From: Microbacterium luteolum
Lineage (GTDB): Bacteria; Actinomycetota; Actinomycetes; Actinomycetales; Microbacteriaceae
Assembly (NCBI RefSeq): GCF_039533965.1
Contig: NZ_BAAAUN010000001.1
Span: forward strand, 62,001 to 126,000
Reading direction: 5' to 3'
DNA length: 64,000 nucleotides
The notes under the pieces are model-generated. The model saw only the letters and a list, made by a program, of their open reading frames with translations, was not told the origin of the DNA and made no database searches. This document shows positions 7,985 through 17,510 of the stretch, one piece after another. Position numbers and translations under genes: made by a program. How positions within the stretch are numbered: the stretch's first letter is position 1; each line of letters starts with the position of its first letter.

Positions 7985-9751
7985 ATGACGACCAGAGCCA
8001 CGCGCGGACCGCGGCGACGCACGGTCGTCGCCCTCGCCGTCATCCTGACGGTGCTCGCGACCTTCGTCGTGCGCCTCGTCGACATCCAGGTCGTGAGCGC
8101 CGACGAGCACGTCGCCGACTCGCTCACGCACCTCGGTGCAGGCTCGACCATCCCCGGTCAGAGGGGCTCGATCGTCGACGCGGGCGGCACCGTGCTGGCC
8201 TCCAGCGTGATGGTCTACGACGCGCAGCTCAGCCCCCAGGTGATCATGCTCCTCGAAGACAAGGATCCGGACCTGCCGTGGGCCGAGGCATCCGAGAAGA
8301 TCGCCGCGGTGACCGGGCAGACCGGGGACGAGGTCCGCACGATCGTCGCCGACGCCCTCGCCCTCGACTCCGAGAGCCAGTACGCACCGCTCAAGAAGTC
8401 GCTGACCACCGAGCAGTACATCCAACTCCGCGACCTGAAGCTCAAGTACCTGCACTTCGAGGCCAGGGAGACCCGGGTCTACCCGAACGGAGCCGTGGCG
8501 GGGAACATCCTCGGCTTCCTCGACAACACCGGCACAGCACAGGCCGGCATCGAGGAGATGGAGGAGAGCTGCCTCGCCCCTGTCGACGGCGAGGAGTCCT
8601 ACCGCACCGGCAAGGACGGCATCGTCATCCCCGGCAGCGAGCGCCTGGTGGAAGCGGTGAACGGCGGGACCGTGCAGCTGACCATCAACAGTGACCTCAA
8701 CTGGTACCTGCAGCAGATGATCGCCGAAGAGGCGCAGGACCAGGGCGCGAAGGGCGGCACGGTGACGGTCGTCGAGGTCAAGACGGGCAAGATCCGCGCC
8801 GCGGCCGAATGGCCCGCGATGGACCCCAACGACCTGGACTCCTCGACGCCGGAGACGCGATACAGCCAGATCTTCCACAAAGACTTCGAGCCCGGCTCCA
8901 CCTTCAAGGCCATCACGGCCGCCGCGGCGATCGAGGGCGCCGGCCTCTCGCCGTGGAGCACCGCGTCGGCGTCCTCCCGTGAGACGTTCCCGAACGGTGC
9001 GGTGATCAACGACTCCTTCACACACCCGGAGTTCAACTACACGCTGGCGGGCGCCCTCATCGACTCCTCGAACGTGGCGCTGTCGAAGTTCGGCACCACG
9101 GTCAGCCCCGAGGTCCGCTACGACTACCTGCAGCGCTTCGGCGTCGGCGAGAAGACGCTCGGCTTCCCCTCCGAGGTCGCCGGCCTGCTGCACCCCGTCA
9201 GCGAGTGGGACAACCAGTCGCTGTACACGACCACCTTCGGCCAGTACTTCTCCGTGACCTCGCCGCAGCTCGCCGGGGCCTACCAGGCGATCGCGAACGG
9301 CGGCGAGAAGATCGACCTCTCGCTGATCGAGTCCTGCACCGGGGCGGACGGCACCGTCGTGACACCCGATGCGCCGGCGCACGAGCAGGTCGTGACCGAG
9401 CAGACGGCGGCGCAGCTGACGCGGATGCTCGAGAACGTCGCCGTGCAGGGCGGCAACGCCGACCGGATCCAGGTCCCCGGGTACCGGGTGACCAGCAAGA
9501 CCGGTACGGCGCAGGTGTCCGACGGCAACGGCGGCTACAAGGAGGGTGTGTACTACACCAGCATGGTGGGGTTCGCGCCGGTCGATGACCCGCAGTACGT
9601 GGTCGTGGTGACCCTCGACGAGCCGACTAAGGTTGTATCGTCCGCGGCCACCGCATCCGCCTTCCAGAAGGCGATGACCCAGGTGATGAAGACCTATCGC
9701 GTGATGCCGTCCACTGTTCCGATGGACGAGCTGCTTCCCAAATTCGGATAG
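7985..9751 (+). CDS. ftsI: Division-specific transpeptidase FtsI (PBP3-type)
   Basis: This class B penicillin-binding protein (588 residues) cross-links septal peptidoglycan. One N-terminal transmembrane helix (about 13-31) leads into the pedestal domain, where IPGQRGSIVDAGG (about 56-68) is the usual class B hallmark. The transpeptidase domain has SxxK at S305-K308 (serine nucleophile S305), SxN at 361-363 and KTG at 505-507. A GGAGAG SD precedes the ATG. FtsW, its glycosyltransferase partner, is encoded further along the cluster. The next gene is murF, not murE. Confidence 0.97.
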   Translation: MTTRATRGPRRRTVVALAVILTVLATFVVRLVDIQVVSADEHVADSLTHLGAGSTIPGQRGSIVDAGGTVLASSVMVYDAQLSPQVIMLLEDKDPDLPWAEASEKIAAVTGQTGDEVRTIVADALALDSESQYAPLKKSLTTEQYIQLRDLKLKYLHFEARETRVYPNGAVAGNILGFLDNTGTAQAGIEEMEESCLAPVDGEESYRTGKDGIVIPGSERLVEAVNGGTVQLTINSDLNWYLQQMIAEEAQDQGAKGGTVTVVEVKTGKIRAAAEWPAMDPNDLDSSTPETRYSQIFHKDFEPGSTFKAITAAAAIEGAGLSPWSTASASSRETFPNGAVINDSFTHPEFNYTLAGALIDSSNVALSKFGTTVSPEVRYDYLQRFGVGEKTLGFPSEVAGLLHPVSEWDNQSLYTTTFGQYFSVTSPQLAGAYQAIANGGEKIDLSLIESCTGADGTVVTPDAPAHEQVVTEQTAAQLTRMLENVAVQGGNADRIQVPGYRVTSKTGTAQVSDGNGGYKEGVYYTSMVGFAPVDDPQYVVVVTLDEPTKVVSSAATASAFQKAMTQVMKTYRVMPSTVPMDELLPKFG

Positions 9752-9778
9752 CCGGCGAGAGCCGCGCCTGGAGATGAC

Positions 9779-11191
9779 ATGATCGCCCTGACGCTCGCTG
9801 AGATCGCCGCCGTTGTCGGTGGTGAACTGCGCGTCGCTCGAGAGGACACGGCCGAGACGGTCGTCGACGGCATCGTCGACACCGACTCGCGCATGATGGA
9901 ACCCGGTTCGATCTTCGTGGCGAAGCCCGGCGCCGAGACCGACGGGCACCGATTCGTCGGCGCTGCGGTGGAGGCCGGAGCCGTCCTCGCGATCGTCGAG
10001 CACGTCGTGGACGTTCCCGTTTCGCAGATCGTGGTCCCCGACTCGGTCGCCTCACTCGGCGACCTCGCCAGGGAGGTGGTGGCCCGTGTCCGCGCAGGCG
10101 GCGGCCTCCGCATCGTCGGCATCACCGGCTCGAACGGCAAGACGACCACGAAGAACTTCCTGGCGCGCATCCTGGAGGACGAGGGCGAGACCGTCGCGCC
10201 CGTCCGATCGTTCAACAACGAGGTCGGCGCTCCGGTCACGATGCTGCGCGTGACGCACGGCACGCGGTTCCTGGTGAGCGAGTTCGGGGCGGCGGCGCCG
10301 GGGAGCATCGCGCACCTCGCGGGTCTCGTCACGCCCGACGTGGCCGTCGTCCTGATGGTGGGCATGGCCCACGCCGGCGGCTTCGGCGGCATCGAGGCGA
10401 CCGCGACCGCGAAGGCCGAGCTGGTGGCTGCGGCGAAGAGCTCCGGAACCGCCGTGCTGAACGTCGACGATTCCCGCGTCTCCGCCATGCAGGAGCTCGC
10501 GCGCTCGCGCGGCATGCGCGTGGTCGGATTCGGACAGGGCACGGCGGCGGACGTGCGTGCGCACGACGTCCAGGTGACGGCATCCGGTACCACCTGCGAG
10601 ATCGAATCGGCCGGCGAGCGGATGCCGCTGCGCCTGCAGGTCCTCGGAGCGCATCACATCACGAACGCGCTGGCCGCGATCGCCGCGGCCGGTGTGCTCG
10701 GAGTCCCGCTCGCCGACGCCGTCGCGCGCCTCGAGACCGTGGAGATCGCCGAGCGCTGGCGGATGCAGCCCCTGGGCGGCGATCGTGTGCGCATCATCAA
10801 CGACGCCTACAACGCCAGCCCCGACTCGATGGCTGCCGCATTGCGCACGCTCGCGCAGATCACCGGTCCCGACGAGCGCACCGTCGCGGTGCTCGGGGCG
10901 ATGAGCGAACTCGGCGAGAGCGCGGGGGAGGAGCACGATCGGATCGGGCTCCTCGCGGTGCGCCTGAACATCCAGCGGATCGTCGTCGTGGGGCCCGAGG
11001 CCAGACGGCTCTACCTCGCCGCGGTCGGTGAGGGGTCCTGGGACAGCGAGGCCGTGCATCTGCCCGACCAGGACGCGGCGTTCGAGTATCTGCGCACCGA
11101 GCTCCGTGACGGAGACCGCGTGCTCGTGAAGTCATCCAATTCCGTGGGCCTCCGGCATCTCGGCGATCGTCTGGGAGAATTGTTCTCGTGA
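9779..11191 (+). CDS. murF: UDP-MurNAc-tripeptide:D-Ala-D-Ala ligase MurF
   Basis: MurF (470 residues) adds D-alanyl-D-alanine to the UDP-MurNAc-tripeptide using ATP, the last cytoplasmic step of the stem peptide. The N-terminal substrate domain contains VDGIVDTDSR. The central ligase domain has the P-loop GITGSNGKTTTK near residues 114-125, followed by SFNNEVGAP, the MurF signature. The C-terminal domain has NDAYNASPDSM, also diagnostic of MurF over MurE. It overlaps mraY by four bases (GTGA). With murE absent here, the preceding ligation enzyme must be encoded elsewhere. Confidence 0.96.
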   Translation: MIALTLAEIAAVVGGELRVAREDTAETVVDGIVDTDSRMMEPGSIFVAKPGAETDGHRFVGAAVEAGAVLAIVEHVVDVPVSQIVVPDSVASLGDLAREVVARVRAGGGLRIVGITGSNGKTTTKNFLARILEDEGETVAPVRSFNNEVGAPVTMLRVTHGTRFLVSEFGAAAPGSIAHLAGLVTPDVAVVLMVGMAHAGGFGGIEATATAKAELVAAAKSSGTAVLNVDDSRVSAMQELARSRGMRVVGFGQGTAADVRAHDVQVTASGTTCEIESAGERMPLRLQVLGAHHITNALAAIAAAGVLGVPLADAVARLETVEIAERWRMQPLGGDRVRIINDAYNASPDSMAAALRTLAQITGPDERTVAVLGAMSELGESAGEEHDRIGLLAVRLNIQRIVVVGPEARRLYLAAVGEGSWDSEAVHLPDQDAAFEYLRTELRDGDRVLVKSSNSVGLRHLGDRLGELFS

Positions 11192-12294
11192 GGTCTCTCA
11201 TCATGGCGGCGGCGATCTCGCTCGCCTTCACCCTGTTCCTGACTCCCGTGTTCCTCCGGCTCTTCCGGAAGTGGGGGTGGGGGCAGGTCATCCGCACCCC
11301 GGAAGAGGTCGAGAACCCGAGCCACGAGGCGAAGCGCGGCACTCCGACGATGGGCGGGGTCATCTTCATCGCCGGTTCGATCGTCGGCTACTTCACCGGT
11401 GTCTTCGTCAGCGGCGAGGTGCCGGCGCTCTCCGCGCTCCTGGTGATCTGGCTGATGGTCGGCTTCGGCGTCGTCGGCTTCATCGACGACTACATGAAGG
11501 TGCGCAGTCAGCGCAGCCTCGGCCTGTCCGGATGGCGCAAGATCATCGGCCAGCTGCTGGTCATCATCCCCTTCGGCATCGTGGCGCTGAACTTCCCGAA
11601 CAAGTTCGGGCAGACCCCTGCCAGCGGGGCGATCTCGCTGTTCCGCGACTTCACCTGGCTCGATCTGTTCGCGTTCGGGGTCATCCTCGGCTGGATCCTA
11701 TACCTCGCCTGGATCTCGATCATCGGCGTCGCGACCTCGAACAGTGTGAACCTGACGGACGGCCTCGACGGTCTGGCAGCAGGAGCAGGCGTGATCGTGG
11801 TCGGCGCCTACAGCCTGATCGCGTTCTGGCAGTTCAAGCAGCCCTGCATCGGCGGGGATCCCGACGCCCTCGGCGGGTGCTACGAGGTGCGCGATCCGTT
11901 CAACCTCGCGATCATCTCCGCGTCGTTCGCGGCGGGCCTCATCGGCTTCCTGTGGTGGAACGCCCCCAAGGCCAAGGTCTTCATGGGCGACGTCGGATCG
12001 ATGGCGATCGGTGGCGTGATCACCGCGATGGCGATCCTGACCCGCACGGAACTGCTGCTCCTCGTGATCGCCGGCGTGTTCGTCCTCGCCTCCGGTTCGG
12101 TGATCCTGCAGCGCACCTACTTCAAGATCACTCGCGGCAAGCGGCTGTTCCTGATGAGTCCGTTCCATCACCACCTCGAGATGCGCGGTTGGTCGGAGAT
12201 CACGATCGTCGTGCGCATGTGGATCATCGCGGGTCTGCTCGCGGTGTCGGCCGTCGGCCTGTTCTACGTGGAATGGCTCACGCGTGTCGGCTGA
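11188..12294 (+). CDS. mraY: Phospho-MurNAc-pentapeptide transferase MraY
   Basis: MraY (368 residues) is the polytopic membrane enzyme that moves phospho-MurNAc-pentapeptide from UDP to undecaprenyl phosphate, making lipid I. Roughly ten membrane helices are visible. Conserved cytoplasmic-loop motifs are GTPTMGG (51-57), FIDDYMK with D100/D101, NLTDGLDGLA and MGDVGSMAIGG, plus the late FHHHLE. The start is GTG at 11188, inside the end of murF, and the end overlaps murD by 11 bases, so translation is probably coupled along the cluster. Confidence 0.97.
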   Translation: MRSLIMAAAISLAFTLFLTPVFLRLFRKWGWGQVIRTPEEVENPSHEAKRGTPTMGGVIFIAGSIVGYFTGVFVSGEVPALSALLVIWLMVGFGVVGFIDDYMKVRSQRSLGLSGWRKIIGQLLVIIPFGIVALNFPNKFGQTPASGAISLFRDFTWLDLFAFGVILGWILYLAWISIIGVATSNSVNLTDGLDGLAAGAGVIVVGAYSLIAFWQFKQPCIGGDPDALGGCYEVRDPFNLAIISASFAAGLIGFLWWNAPKAKVFMGDVGSMAIGGVITAMAILTRTELLLLVIAGVFVLASGSVILQRTYFKITRGKRLFLMSPFHHHLEMRGWSEITIVVRMWIIAGLLAVSAVGLFYVEWLTRVG

Positions 12295-13819
12295 CCGGCT
12301 GAGCGCCCTCACGAGCTGGAACGCCGAATGGACCGGGCTCCGCGCGGCGGTGCTCGGCCTGTCCATGACGGGATTCTCGGTGGCGGACACGCTCGCCGAG
12401 CTCGGCGCCGAAGTCCTCGTCCTCAGCGAATCCGCCGAGGAGGAGTACGAGCGGCTGCTCCCCGTGATCGGCGCGGGACTCGAACTGGGTTCCCTCGCCG
12501 AGGTCCCCGCCGCCCTCGTGGAGTTCCTTCCCGATGTCGTGATCGCCTCGCCGGGGTTCGCGCCGTCGCACCCGGTGATCCGGTGGGCGCAGGATGCCGG
12601 CATCGCGATCTGGGGTGACATCGAACTCGCCTGGCGCGTGCGCGACAAGGTCCTCCGTGGCGACGGCACTCCGGCCGACTGGGTGCTCATCACCGGGACG
12701 AACGGCAAGACGACGACGACGCAGCTCACCGCGTCTCTGCTCGTGGAGGGCGGCCTCCGAGCCGCGCCCTGCGGCAACATCGGAGTTCCCGTCCTCGATG
12801 CCGTGCGGGATCCGGCGGGATTCGACGTGCTCGTCGTCGAACTGTCCAGTCACCAGCTCTGGTACCTGGGGCAGTCGCGTCCCGAGGGCGAGCTGTACCC
12901 CTACGCCGCGGTCTGCCTCAACCTCGCCGATGATCATCTGGTCTGGCACGGGAGCGCCGCGGCCTACCGCGACGCCAAGGCGGTCGTCTACCGCAACACC
13001 CGCGTCGCCTGCGTCTACAACAAGGCGGATGCCGCCACCCGCCGCATGGTCGAGGAGGCGGAGGTGGTCGAGGGGGCGCGCGCCATCGGCTTCGACCTCG
13101 GCATCCCCGGCCCGAGCGACCTGGGAATCGTGGAGGGACTGGTCGTCGATCGCGCCTTCCTCGACGACCGCTCCCGCAGCGCGCTCGAACTGACGACGAT
13201 CGCCGATCTCGATCGTGCCGGCCTCGCCGCCCCGCACATCGTGCAGAACATCCTCGCCGCGAGCGCTCTCGCGCGATCGCTGGGCACGGAACCGGAGTCG
13301 ATCCACGCGGCGCTGCAGCGCTTCGAGCTCGACGCGCATCGCATCCAGGTCATCGCCAGGCATTCGGGCGTGATCTGGGTCGACGACTCGAAGGCCACGA
13401 ACCCGCATGCGGCGGCATCCTCGCTGCGCGCCTACCCCGGTGCGGTCTGGATCGTCGGCGGAGATCTCAAGGGCGTCGACATCGCAGAACTGGTCGCCGA
13501 CGTCGGATCCACGGCCCGCGCAGCCGTGGTGATCGGGGTCGAACGAGGTGACGTCGTCGCGGCATTCCGACGACACGCGCCCGTGGTCCCGGTGTTCGAG
13601 GTCGATGCTGGCGAGACTGGTCAGGTCATGAACCGTGTCGTGGAGATCGCGGCGGGGATCGTCGGCGACGAGGGCACGGTTCTGCTGGCCCCGGCGGCGG
13701 CATCCTTCGACCAGTTCTCCAGTTACGCGGATCGCGGCCATCGCTTCGCCGAGGCGGTGCGGGACTGGATCGACCGGGGGAGCGCGGATGACGCAGGTAT
13801 CCCGCCCTCCGCGGTCTGA
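12284..13819 (+). CDS. murD: UDP-MurNAc-L-alanine:D-glutamate ligase MurD
   Basis: MurD (511 residues, slightly long for the family) adds D-glutamate to UDP-MurNAc-L-alanine. The N-terminal Rossmann-like domain starts with the GLSMTGFSVADTL loop near residue 25. The ATP P-loop GTNGKTTTTQ spans about 138-147, and VVELSSHQL follows. The C-terminal domain has WVDDSKATNPHAA, diagnostic for MurD. The start is GTG within the end of mraY. The 3' end overlaps the ftsW start by 32 bases in another frame. Confidence 0.96.
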   Translation: MSADRLSALTSWNAEWTGLRAAVLGLSMTGFSVADTLAELGAEVLVLSESAEEEYERLLPVIGAGLELGSLAEVPAALVEFLPDVVIASPGFAPSHPVIRWAQDAGIAIWGDIELAWRVRDKVLRGDGTPADWVLITGTNGKTTTTQLTASLLVEGGLRAAPCGNIGVPVLDAVRDPAGFDVLVVELSSHQLWYLGQSRPEGELYPYAAVCLNLADDHLVWHGSAAAYRDAKAVVYRNTRVACVYNKADAATRRMVEEAEVVEGARAIGFDLGIPGPSDLGIVEGLVVDRAFLDDRSRSALELTTIADLDRAGLAAPHIVQNILAASALARSLGTEPESIHAALQRFELDAHRIQVIARHSGVIWVDDSKATNPHAAASSLRAYPGAVWIVGGDLKGVDIAELVADVGSTARAAVVIGVERGDVVAAFRRHAPVVPVFEVDAGETGQVMNRVVEIAAGIVGDEGTVLLAPAAASFDQFSSYADRGHRFAEAVRDWIDRGSADDAGIPPSAV

Positions 13820-14993
13820 GTCCGGCGGACTCGCAGCCCGGGTCTCCCTCGGGCGCCGGTTCACGCCGGTGTCGACCGAGTTCCTGCTCATCGCGTCGAC
13901 GGCGCTGCTGCTGACCCTCTTCGGTCTCGTGATGGTGCTGTCCGCCACCAGCGCGACCGCGGTCGCCGATGGTGCGAACCCGATGGACGGCGCACTGCGC
14001 CAGGGCGTGTTCGCCCTGCTCGGCATCCCGCTGATGTTCCTGATCAGCCGCCTGCCGATCGCGTTCCTGAAGAAGATGGCCTGGCCCGCGCTCTTCGGCG
14101 CCGTCGCACTCCAGATGCTCGTGTTCACGCCTCTCGGCATCGCCGACGGCGGAAACCGGAACTGGATCATGATCGCCGGCTACACGCTCCAGCCGTCCGA
14201 GTTCCTCAAGCTCGCTCTCGCGCTGTGGATCGCGGCCGTCCTGCTGCGCAAGCGCACGATGCTCGGCACCTGGCACCACGTGTTCATCCCGGTCATCCCG
14301 GTCGGTGCGCTGGCGATCGGAACCGTGCTGGCGGGCAAGGACCTCGGTACCGCGATGGTGCTCGTGCTCATCCTGCTGGGATGCCTGTTCTTCTCCGGCG
14401 TGAAGCTGCGGCTCTTCATCATCCCGGTCGTCATCGGCGTGGTCGCCGTGCTGGCGTACGCGTTCTCGAGCGAGGACCGGATGCGGCGCATGACGGCCGC
14501 CTGCGACGACATGTCGCTCTACTACACCGACTGCTACCAGTCCATCCACGGCATCTGGGGCATGGCTTCCGGCGGGATCTTCGGACTCGGGCTCGGCAAT
14601 TCCCAGGAGAAGTACGGGTGGCTTCCGGCGGCCGGCAACGACTTCATCTTCGCGATCGTCGGAGAGGAGCTGGGTCTCATCGGATGCATCGTGGTGCTGG
14701 CCCTGTTCACGTTCTTCACGGTCGGCGCCTTCCACATCATCCGCAAGACCGACGACCCGTTCATCCGCGTCGCCGCGGGCGGCATCACGGTGTGGATCGT
14801 CGGTCAGGCCGTCCTGAACATCGGCGTCGTGATCGGCGTCTTCCCGGTCATGGGAGTCCCGCTCCCGTTCATGTCCCAGGGCGGCACTGCCCTGCTCGCG
14901 GTGCTGATCGCGTGCGGCGTGCTGCTCGCGTTCGCGCGCACCCTCCCCGCGGAGGAGAAGCCCTCAGCCGCAGCGGGTAGGGTCACGAGGTGA
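13788..14993 (+). CDS. ftsW: Septal peptidoglycan glycosyltransferase FtsW (SEDS)
   Basis: FtsW (401 residues from ATG 13788) is a SEDS-family membrane glycosyltransferase that polymerises lipid II at the septum together with FtsI. About ten hydrophobic helices are present. Family landmarks are VLSATSA at the end of helix 1, GGNRNWI and QPSEFLKLAL in the periplasmic loop region, the AGKDLGTAMV loop, WGLGLGNSQEKYGWLP-like residues and PLPFMSQGGT near the C-terminus. The start lies inside murD (32-base overlap), and the end overlaps murG by four bases. Confidence 0.95.
   Translation: MTQVSRPPRSESGGLAARVSLGRRFTPVSTEFLLIASTALLLTLFGLVMVLSATSATAVADGANPMDGALRQGVFALLGIPLMFLISRLPIAFLKKMAWPALFGAVALQMLVFTPLGIADGGNRNWIMIAGYTLQPSEFLKLALALWIAAVLLRKRTMLGTWHHVFIPVIPVGALAIGTVLAGKDLGTAMVLVLILLGCLFFSGVKLRLFIIPVVIGVVAVLAYAFSSEDRMRRMTAACDDMSLYYTDCYQSIHGIWGMASGGIFGLGLGNSQEKYGWLPAAGNDFIFAIVGEELGLIGCIVVLALFTFFTVGAFHIIRKTDDPFIRVAAGGITVWIVGQAVLNIGVVIGVFPVMGVPLPFMSQGGTALLAVLIACGVLLAFARTLPAEEKPSAAAGRVTR
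14978..14983 (+). promoter_or_regulatory. Possible internal -10 before murG
   Basis: TAGGGT, six bases before the GTG start of murG, inside the 3' end of ftsW. It fits the leaderless pattern seen elsewhere in this window. Confidence 0.4.
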
Positions 14994-16066
14994 CTTCGTA
15001 CCTCCTCGCCGGCGGTGGCACCGCCGGCCATGTGAACCCCCTGCTCGCCGTCGCCGATGCGCTGCGAGAGCGTGACGACGAGGCATCCGTCCTCGTCCTC
15101 GGAACCGCCGAAGGGCTGGAGTCACGACTCGTCCCGGAGCGCGGCTACGAGCTGCTCATCGTCGACAAGGTCCCCTTCCCGCGGCGGCCGAACCGCCAGG
15201 CGGCCGCGTTCCCCTCCCGCTTCCGTCGTGCCATCGCCCAGGTGCGAGCCCACATCCGCACGCATGGCGTCGACGTCGTCGTCGGCTTCGGCGGCTACGC
15301 ATCGGCACCCGCCTACGTCGCCGCACGGCGCGAAGGCGTGCCGTTCGTCGTGCACGAGGCCAACGCCAAGCCCGGGCTCGCGAACGTCCTCGGAGCCCGT
15401 CGGGCCGCCGGTGTCGGAGTGGCCTTCGCCGGCACTCCGCTCCGCGGCAGCGAAGTCGTCGGGATGCCGCTGCGCCGCGAGGTGATCGCGCTCGATCGTG
15501 CGGCGGCGCGCGATGAGGCGGCCACGCATTTCGGACTCGACGCCGATCGTCCGGTCCTTCTCGTCTTCGGGGGCTCTCTGGGCGCTCAGCGGCTCAACGA
15601 GGCGATGGCCGACTCCTGGGGCGACGTCCTCGCCGCAGGATGGCAGCTCCTCCACGTCACCGGTGAGCGCAGCGAAACGGTCGACCCGGAGGTGCCCGGC
15701 TACGCCATGCGGCGGTATGTCGACCGCATGGATCTCGCGTTCGCCCTCGCGGATCTGATCGTGTCGCGGTCGGGCTCGGCGACCGTGAGCGAGGTGAGTG
15801 CGCTCGGTATCCCGGCGCTGTACGTTCCCTACTCGGTCGGCAACGGAGAGCAGCGACTCAACGCGGCGTCGGCCGTGGCGGCGGGAGCCGCGCAGCTGCT
15901 CGACGACGCGACCTTCGACGGCGACGCGGTGCGACGCATCGTCGTCCCCCTGCTCGGCGACCGCGAGCGCATCGATCGGATGGCCGCTGCTGCGGAGAAC
16001 GTCGGCACCCGCAGCGGGACCGAGAACGTGATCGCCCTGGTCGATCGTGCTCTCGGCGCCGCCTGA
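14990..16066 (+). CDS. murG: UDP-GlcNAc:lipid I GlcNAc transferase MurG
   Basis: MurG (358 residues) transfers GlcNAc from UDP-GlcNAc to lipid I on the inner membrane face, making lipid II. It is a GT-B fold glycosyltransferase with the N-terminal glycine loop LAGGGTAGHVNP (7-18), VVGFGGYASAPAYV, FGGSLGAQRLNEA and the C-terminal donor-site stretch DLIVSRSGSATVSEVSALGIP. The start is GTG 14990 in the ftsW stop region. It has no clear SD, but TAGGGT lies six bases upstream, so it may be read both by coupling and from its own leaderless transcript. Confidence 0.96.
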   Translation: MTSYLLAGGGTAGHVNPLLAVADALRERDDEASVLVLGTAEGLESRLVPERGYELLIVDKVPFPRRPNRQAAAFPSRFRRAIAQVRAHIRTHGVDVVVGFGGYASAPAYVAARREGVPFVVHEANAKPGLANVLGARRAAGVGVAFAGTPLRGSEVVGMPLRREVIALDRAAARDEAATHFGLDADRPVLLVFGGSLGAQRLNEAMADSWGDVLAAGWQLLHVTGERSETVDPEVPGYAMRRYVDRMDLAFALADLIVSRSGSATVSEVSALGIPALYVPYSVGNGEQRLNAASAVAAGAAQLLDDATFDGDAVRRIVVPLLGDRERIDRMAAAAENVGTRSGTENVIALVDRALGAA

Positions 16067-16091
16067 GACGGTCGAGACGCCCGAGGAAAAG

Positions 16092-16097
16092 TAGACT
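16092..16097 (+). promoter_or_regulatory. Possible -10 before murC
   Basis: TAGACT, nine bases before the ATG of murC in the 40-base murG-murC gap. No SD is visible. Confidence 0.45.
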
Positions 16098-16106
16098 GAA
16101 CCCGAC

Positions 16107-17507
16107 ATGATCAGACCCGACCTCTCCCTCCCGATCCCCGAGACGATCACCTCCGCGCACTTCATCGGCATCGGCGGCTCCGGCATGAGCGGCCTCGCGA
16201 GGATGTTCCTCGACGCCGGCATCCGCGTCTCCGGCACCGACCGCGCCGACAGCGACAATCTGCGGGCCCTCGCGGCCGCCGGCGCCACGGTGCACGTCGG
16301 CCACGACGCCGCTCACCTCGGCGACGCCGACACCGTCGTGCACACCGGTGCGATCTGGCCCGAGAACCCCGAGTTCGTCACAGCGAAGGAGCGCGGACTG
16401 CACGTCATCCACCGCTCGCAGGCGCTGCACTGGCTGATCGGATCCCGCCGCCTCGTCTCGGTCGCGGGCGCTCACGGCAAGACCACATCCACCGGGATGA
16501 TCGTCACGGCTCTCCGCGAGCTCGGTGCCGACCCGCATTTCGTGAACGGCGGCGTGATCGAGCAGCTCGGCGCGTCGAGCGCGACCGGCACCGGCGACCT
16601 CTTCGTGATCGAGGCCGACGAGTCCGACGGCACGTTCCTGCTCTATGACACCGCCGTGGCGCTGATCACCAACGTCGACCCGGACCACCTGGATCACTAC
16701 GGCTCGGATGAGGCGTTCCACGATGCCTTCGTGCGATTCGCGGATGCCGCCTCCGAGGCGGTCGTGATCTCGAGCGACGACCCGGGGGCGCTGCGGGTGA
16801 GCGCGGGTCTCTCGCACGCCAACGTCATCACCTTCGGGCAGGCCGAGAGCGCCGATCTCCGGGTCACCGACATCGTCGCAGCCGGACCCGTCGCCGCGAC
16901 CCTGACGCACGAGGGCGAGAGCGCACGCATGCAGCTCGCGGTCCCCGGCGTGCACAACGCGATCAATGCGGCAGGAGCCGTCGCGGTTCTGCGCGCTCTC
17001 GGCCACCCGCTGGCCGAGGCGGTGCGGGCCGTCGAGGGGTTCGCCGGCACCGTGCGCCGACTCGAGCAGCACGGCGTCGAGCGCGGGGTCACCGTGTACG
17101 ACGACTACTCGCATCACCCGACCGAGGTCCGTGCTGCGCTCGAGGCCATGCGCAGCATCTCCGGCTCCGGGCGGATCATCGCGATCCAGCAGCCGCACAC
17201 CTACTCGCGCACGCAGCACATGTACCAGGAGTTCGCCGACGTCCTCGAGCAGTTCGCGGATCACACGGTCATGCTCGATGTGTACGGCGCCCGGGAGGAC
17301 CCGGTTCCCGGGGTCACCGGGGAGCTCGTGAGCGACGCGTTCCGCGACCAGGGGCACGTGCACTACGTCGCCGACTGGCAGCAGGCCGCCGACTACACAG
17401 CCACCGTCGCACGCGACGGCGATTTCGTCATCACGCTCGGCTGCGGGAACGTCTACCAGATCATCCCGCAGGTGCTGGAGTCGCTCCGCCGGACCGACGA
17501 GGCGTAG
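16107..17507 (+). CDS. murC: UDP-MurNAc:L-alanine ligase MurC
   Basis: MurC (466 residues) attaches L-alanine to UDP-MurNAc, the first stem-peptide step. The N-terminal domain has [13 protein letters not shown] (about 19-31). The P-loop [12 protein letters not shown] lies near 120-131. EADESDGTF and the C-terminal [10 protein letters not shown] and QPHTYSRT motifs follow in family order. The gene may have its own promoter in the short gap after murG. ftsQ begins four bases after its stop. Confidence 0.96.
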   Translation: MIRPDLSLPIPETITSAHFIGIGGSGMSGLARMFLDAGIRVSGTDRADSDNLRALAAAGATVHVGHDAAHLGDADTVVHTGAIWPENPEFVTAKERGLHVIHRSQALHWLIGSRRLVSVAGAHGKTTSTGMIVTALRELGADPHFVNGGVIEQLGASSATGTGDLFVIEADESDGTFLLYDTAVALITNVDPDHLDHYGSDEAFHDAFVRFADAASEAVVISSDDPGALRVSAGLSHANVITFGQAESADLRVTDIVAAGPVAATLTHEGESARMQLAVPGVHNAINAAGAVAVLRALGHPLAEAVRAVEGFAGTVRRLEQHGVERGVTVYDDYSHHPTEVRAALEAMRSISGSGRIIAIQQPHTYSRTQHMYQEFADVLEQFADHTVMLDVYGAREDPVPGVTGELVSDAFRDQGHVHYVADWQQAADYTATVARDGDFVITLGCGNVYQIIPQVLESLRRTDEA

Positions 17508-17510
17508 CCC

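Noticed and set aside
13788..13819. Possible frameshift at the murD-ftsW overlap
   Set aside because: Both proteins are full length with intact motifs, and ftsW has a good start inside murD; overlaps are normal in this cluster.
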